Assembly: GCF_049341065.1 (NCBI RefSeq)
Contig: NZ_JBMPIX010000019.1
Coordinates: 1 to 64,000 of the forward strand
Length of the DNA: 64,000 bases
Direction: 5' to 3'
DNA from: Pacificoceanicola sp049341065
Lineage (GTDB): Bacteria > Pseudomonadota > Alphaproteobacteria > Rhodobacterales > Rhodobacteraceae
In this document: piece after piece, positions 61,767-64,000 of the stretch
Layout: the number at the start of each line of letters is the position of its first letter
Position numbering within the stretch: the first letter of the stretch is position 1
Notes under the pieces: generated by a model
Told to the model about the DNA's origin: nothing
Database searches by the model: none
Seen by the model: the letters and a program-made list of their open reading frames with translations, nothing else
Position numbers and translations under genes: made by a program

Positions 61767-64000
61767 TCTGCTTTTCCCCTTCCGGGTCATAGAAGATGGG
61801 GCTGACAATCTTGGTCGGGATCATCGTGACGCCATCGTCGCGGGCGAATTCGATCACTTCGCCCATGCGGTCCGGGCCGTGCAGGACAAGACCCATGGCG
61901 ATGCCTTTGTTCAGTGTCGGCGAATGATAGGTCGAGGTCACGCGGCCTTGGGTATTGCGCTGGCCGTTGGCATTGCTGCCCTCAGCCACCGCATAGGCGC
62001 CATCGGGCAAGGTGCTGCCGTCCAGTGTCTCCAACCCGACAAGTTTCCAGCGGTTCGGATCGGCCATATGGCTGCGTTCCTGCGCGCGCTTGCCGATGAA
62101 GTCCTCTTTCTTTTTCGAGATCGCCCAGTCCAGTCCCAGATCCTGCGGGATCACGGTGCCGTCGGTTTCGTCCCCGATCATGATAAAGCCCTTCTCGGCC
62201 CGCATGATGTGCAGGCACTCGGTGCCATAGGGCGTCACGTTCCACTGCGCGCCAACTTGCATGCACAGATCCCAGAAAGCCTGTCCGTGGCTGGCGGGCA
62301 CGGCGATTTCATAGCTCAACTCTCCGGAAAAGCTGATGCGATAGACCCGCACCGGGAAGCCCGCCAATTCGCCATCCGCCCAAGCCATGAAGGGCAATGT
62401 TTCCTTCGAAACATCCATGCCGCCGAGCGCCTCAAGCAGGTGGCGGGCATTGGGGCCGACCACGGCGATCTGGGCGTGTTGTTCGGTGACATTGGCGGTA
62501 TAGACCTGCCAATCCCACCATTCACACTGCAGCCAATCCTCCATATGGGCGTGGATGCGATCCGCGCCGCCTGTAGTGGTGTGGCACAAGAAGGTCTCAT
62601 CATCGATGCGCGCAACCACGCCGTCGTCGGACAGAAAGCCGTTTTCGCTGCACATCAGGCCGTAACGGCATTTGCCCGGCTTCAGCGTCGACATCATGTT
62701 GGTGTACATCATGTCGAGGAACCGGCCAGCATCCGGCCCTTTGACGATGATCTTGCCAAGGGTCGACGCATCAAGCAGGCCAAGGCTGTCGCGGGTTGCC
62801 TTGACCTCGCGCATGACGGCGTCGTGCTTGCTTTCGCCCGGTTTGGTAAAGCAATAGGGCCGCCGCCAATGGCCGACGGGTTCCCACTCGGCGCCATTGG
62901 CCGCGTGCCAGGCGTGCATCGGGGTCTTGCGCAGCGGCTGGAAGATCTCGCCGCGCGCCTCGCCGCCGATGGCGCCCATCGAGATCGGCGTATAAGGCGG
63001 GCGGAAGGTGGTTGTGCCGACCTGCGGGATATCCTCACCCAACGCGTTAGAAAGTGTTGCCAAACCGTTAATATTGCTGAGCTTACCCTGATCGGTCGCC
63101 ATGCCCAGCGTGGTGTAGCGCTTGGTGTGTTCGACCGACTCATAGCCTTCGCGCGCAGCCAGCTGCACATCCGAAACTTTGACGTCGTTCTGATAATCGA
63201 GCCAGGACTTTGACCGCAGTTCAATACCTGCGCCCTGCGGCATCAGCCAGACCGGCGCCATCAGAGCTTCGGCCGGTGCATCGGCCTGCGGAGCGGCGGT
63301 TCCGGCCTTGGCACGGGCACCGCAACGCTCGGCGGCAGTTTTCCCTGCTTCATGAGCATCTTGCAGCGCGTCATTCAAGTGAAGGAACCCGTTGGCAGTG
63401 CCGGCAGTGATGACAAAAGGCTGGCCATCATGGCTGGTCGGCGCGCGGCTGGGATCGGGGCGGAAAAAGGCGTTTTCCACGTCCCAGGTCAGCTTGCCAC
63501 CGCAATGCGACCAAAGATGCACCACCGGAGACCAGCCGCCTGACATGGCGACGCATTCGCAGGCGATCTCATCAACCATGGCACCTTCGCCCGCTTGCGA
63601 GCTGATGACCACGCCGGTGACACGCTTGCCGCCTTTGACCTTGGCCACCGCCTGCCCCTGATGCACGACGATACCCGCCGCCTTGGCCTGCGCCACAAGC
63701 GCCGGGTCGACCGCATGAACACGCACGTCAATGATGACCGGAACCGAAAGGCCGGCCTCATGGATCGCCAGAGCGGTGCGATAGGCATCGTCGTTGTTGG
63801 TGACCACCACGGTGCGATCACCGATCGAGACACCGTAGTTCACTACATAGTCACGCACCGCGCTGGCCAGAATGACGCCGGGAATATCGTTGCCGGCAAA
63901 GGAAATCGGGCGCTCGATGGCACCTGTGGCGGTAACCACCTGCTTGGCCCGGATCTTCCAAAGGCGATGGCGCGGGCCGTCTGCCTTGGGGTTGTGATCG
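61759..64000 (-). CDS. soxA: Sarcosine oxidase alpha subunit, 5' end outside the window
   Basis: The C-terminal 746 or so residues of the alpha subunit; the frame is open to the window edge, so the start lies beyond 64000. The visible part begins with LWKIRAKQVV.ATGAIERP (NAD-binding region), and the C-terminal half is a GcvT-type folate domain (GIELRSKSWLDYQNDVKVSD, ARHLLEALGGMDVSKETLPFM, GWP-like). This fits the large alpha subunit with the 2Fe-2S N terminus cut off. The usual order soxB-soxD-soxA-soxG suggests that soxB and soxD lie just outside. Confidence 0.95.
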   Translation of the reverse strand, partial: DHNPKADGPRHRLWKIRAKQVVTATGAIERPISFAGNDIPGVILASAVRDYVVNYGVSIGDRTVVVTNNDDAYRTALAIHEAGLSVPVIIDVRVHAVDPALVAQAKAAGIVVHQGQAVAKVKGGKRVTGVVISSQAGEGAMVDEIACECVAMSGGWSPVVHLWSHCGGKLTWDVENAFFRPDPSRAPTSHDGQPFVITAGTANGFLHLNDALQDAHEAGKTAAERCGARAKAGTAAPQADAPAEALMAPVWLMPQGAGIELRSKSWLDYQNDVKVSDVQLAAREGYESVEHTKRYTTLGMATDQGKLSNINGLATLSNALGEDIPQVGTTTFRPPYTPISMGAIGGEARGEIFQPLRKTPMHAWHAANGAEWEPVGHWRRPYCFTKPGESKHDAVMREVKATRDSLGLLDASTLGKIIVKGPDAGRFLDMMYTNMMSTLKPGKCRYGLMCSENGFLSDDGVVARIDDETFLCHTTTGGADRIHAHMEDWLQCEWWDWQVYTANVTEQHAQIAVVGPNARHLLEALGGMDVSKETLPFMAWADGELAGFPVRVYRISFSGELSYEIAVPASHGQAFWDLCMQVGAQWNVTPYGTECLHIMRAEKGFIMIGDETDGTVIPQDLGLDWAISKKKEDFIGKRAQERSHMADPNRWKLVGLETLDGSTLPDGAYAVAEGSNANGQRNTQGRVTSTYHSPTLNKGIAMGLVLHGPDRMGEVIEFARDDGVTMIPTKIVSPIFYDPEGEKQNV

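Overview
The window reads as chromosomal DNA of a GC-rich marine alphaproteobacterium of the Rhodobacteraceae (Roseobacter-type). This rests on a DddP-type DMSP lyase with its full set of metal-site residues, several calcium-binding-repeat and Hint-domain proteins, a four-gene otn/ltn sugar-acid operon, a heterotetrameric sarcosine oxidase operon, full-length PntA plus PntB, and an MntR/MntH pair. Most genes are ordinary core or catabolic genes. No rRNA, phage, insertion sequence or CRISPR array was seen. There is one tRNA, tRNA-Leu(UAG).

Layout. 0.5-2.6 kb holds the fatty-acid genes fabD-fabG-acpP (minus). 2.8-5.5 kb holds a cytochrome b561-YceI fusion, a DUF2314-like protein, a periplasmic YceI and a small membrane protein. 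5.8-7.1 kb is the ribosomal operon rpsF-rpsR-rplI. 7.3-11.0 kb has a soluble PAS chemoreceptor, a LysE exporter and trigger factor. 11.2-14.7 kb is a translationally coupled operon ltnD-otnK-otnC-otnI for four-carbon sugar acids. 14.9 kb is the tRNA. 15.1-16.4 kb is a tandem duplication of a small stand-alone Hint-like protein. 16.4-20 kb has Nnr (NAD(P)HX repair) and glnB-glnA. 20.2-26.7 kb has a lytic transglycosylase, an unknown membrane protein, a DUF3445 haem N-demethylase-like protein, dddP, an EEP-family hydrolase and an alpha/beta-hydrolase-OsmC fusion. 26.9-33 kb has bioY, a small unknown, pntAB, a methyltransferase-like membrane protein and a metallo-beta-lactamase-fold protein with an eroded metal motif. 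33-37.5 kb has an SDR, a TetR regulator and, divergent from it, a two-gene molybdenum hydroxylase. 37.7-40.3 kb is a large RTX-Hint protein. 40.3-46.9 kb has an acetyltransferase, a flavodoxin, a PuuD-like amidase, malate synthase G and an Atm1-type ABC exporter. 47-51.6 kb has MprF and a DedA-PAP2-LssY fusion. 51.8-53.7 kb has divergent mntH/mntR with matching palindromes. 53.7-57.3 kb has a LysM protein, a LOG protein, RarD and a host-attachment-family protein. 57.5-59.4 kb is a predicted serine protease-RTX-Hint protein. 59.5-61.1 kb has sodB and two paralogous secreted unknowns. The window ends inside soxA, preceded on the map by soxG.

The most unusual content is the Hint material: four genes at three loci. 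Two large proteins (C termini at 39.7-40.2 and 58.8-59.3 kb) keep the catalytic Cys and His of the Hint fold and carry RTX repeats, one of them behind what looks like a V8/trypsin-like protease domain. The two small tandem copies at 15-16.4 kb are Hint-like over nearly their whole length but have lost both catalytic positions. They differ by only about ten bases in 522, eight of them synonymous. Several ordinary metabolic genes fit a life on algal or plankton products: DMSP (dddP), sarcosine (sox), threonate/erythronate (otn), a two-carbon input (glcB) and polyamine or glutamyl compounds (puuD-like).
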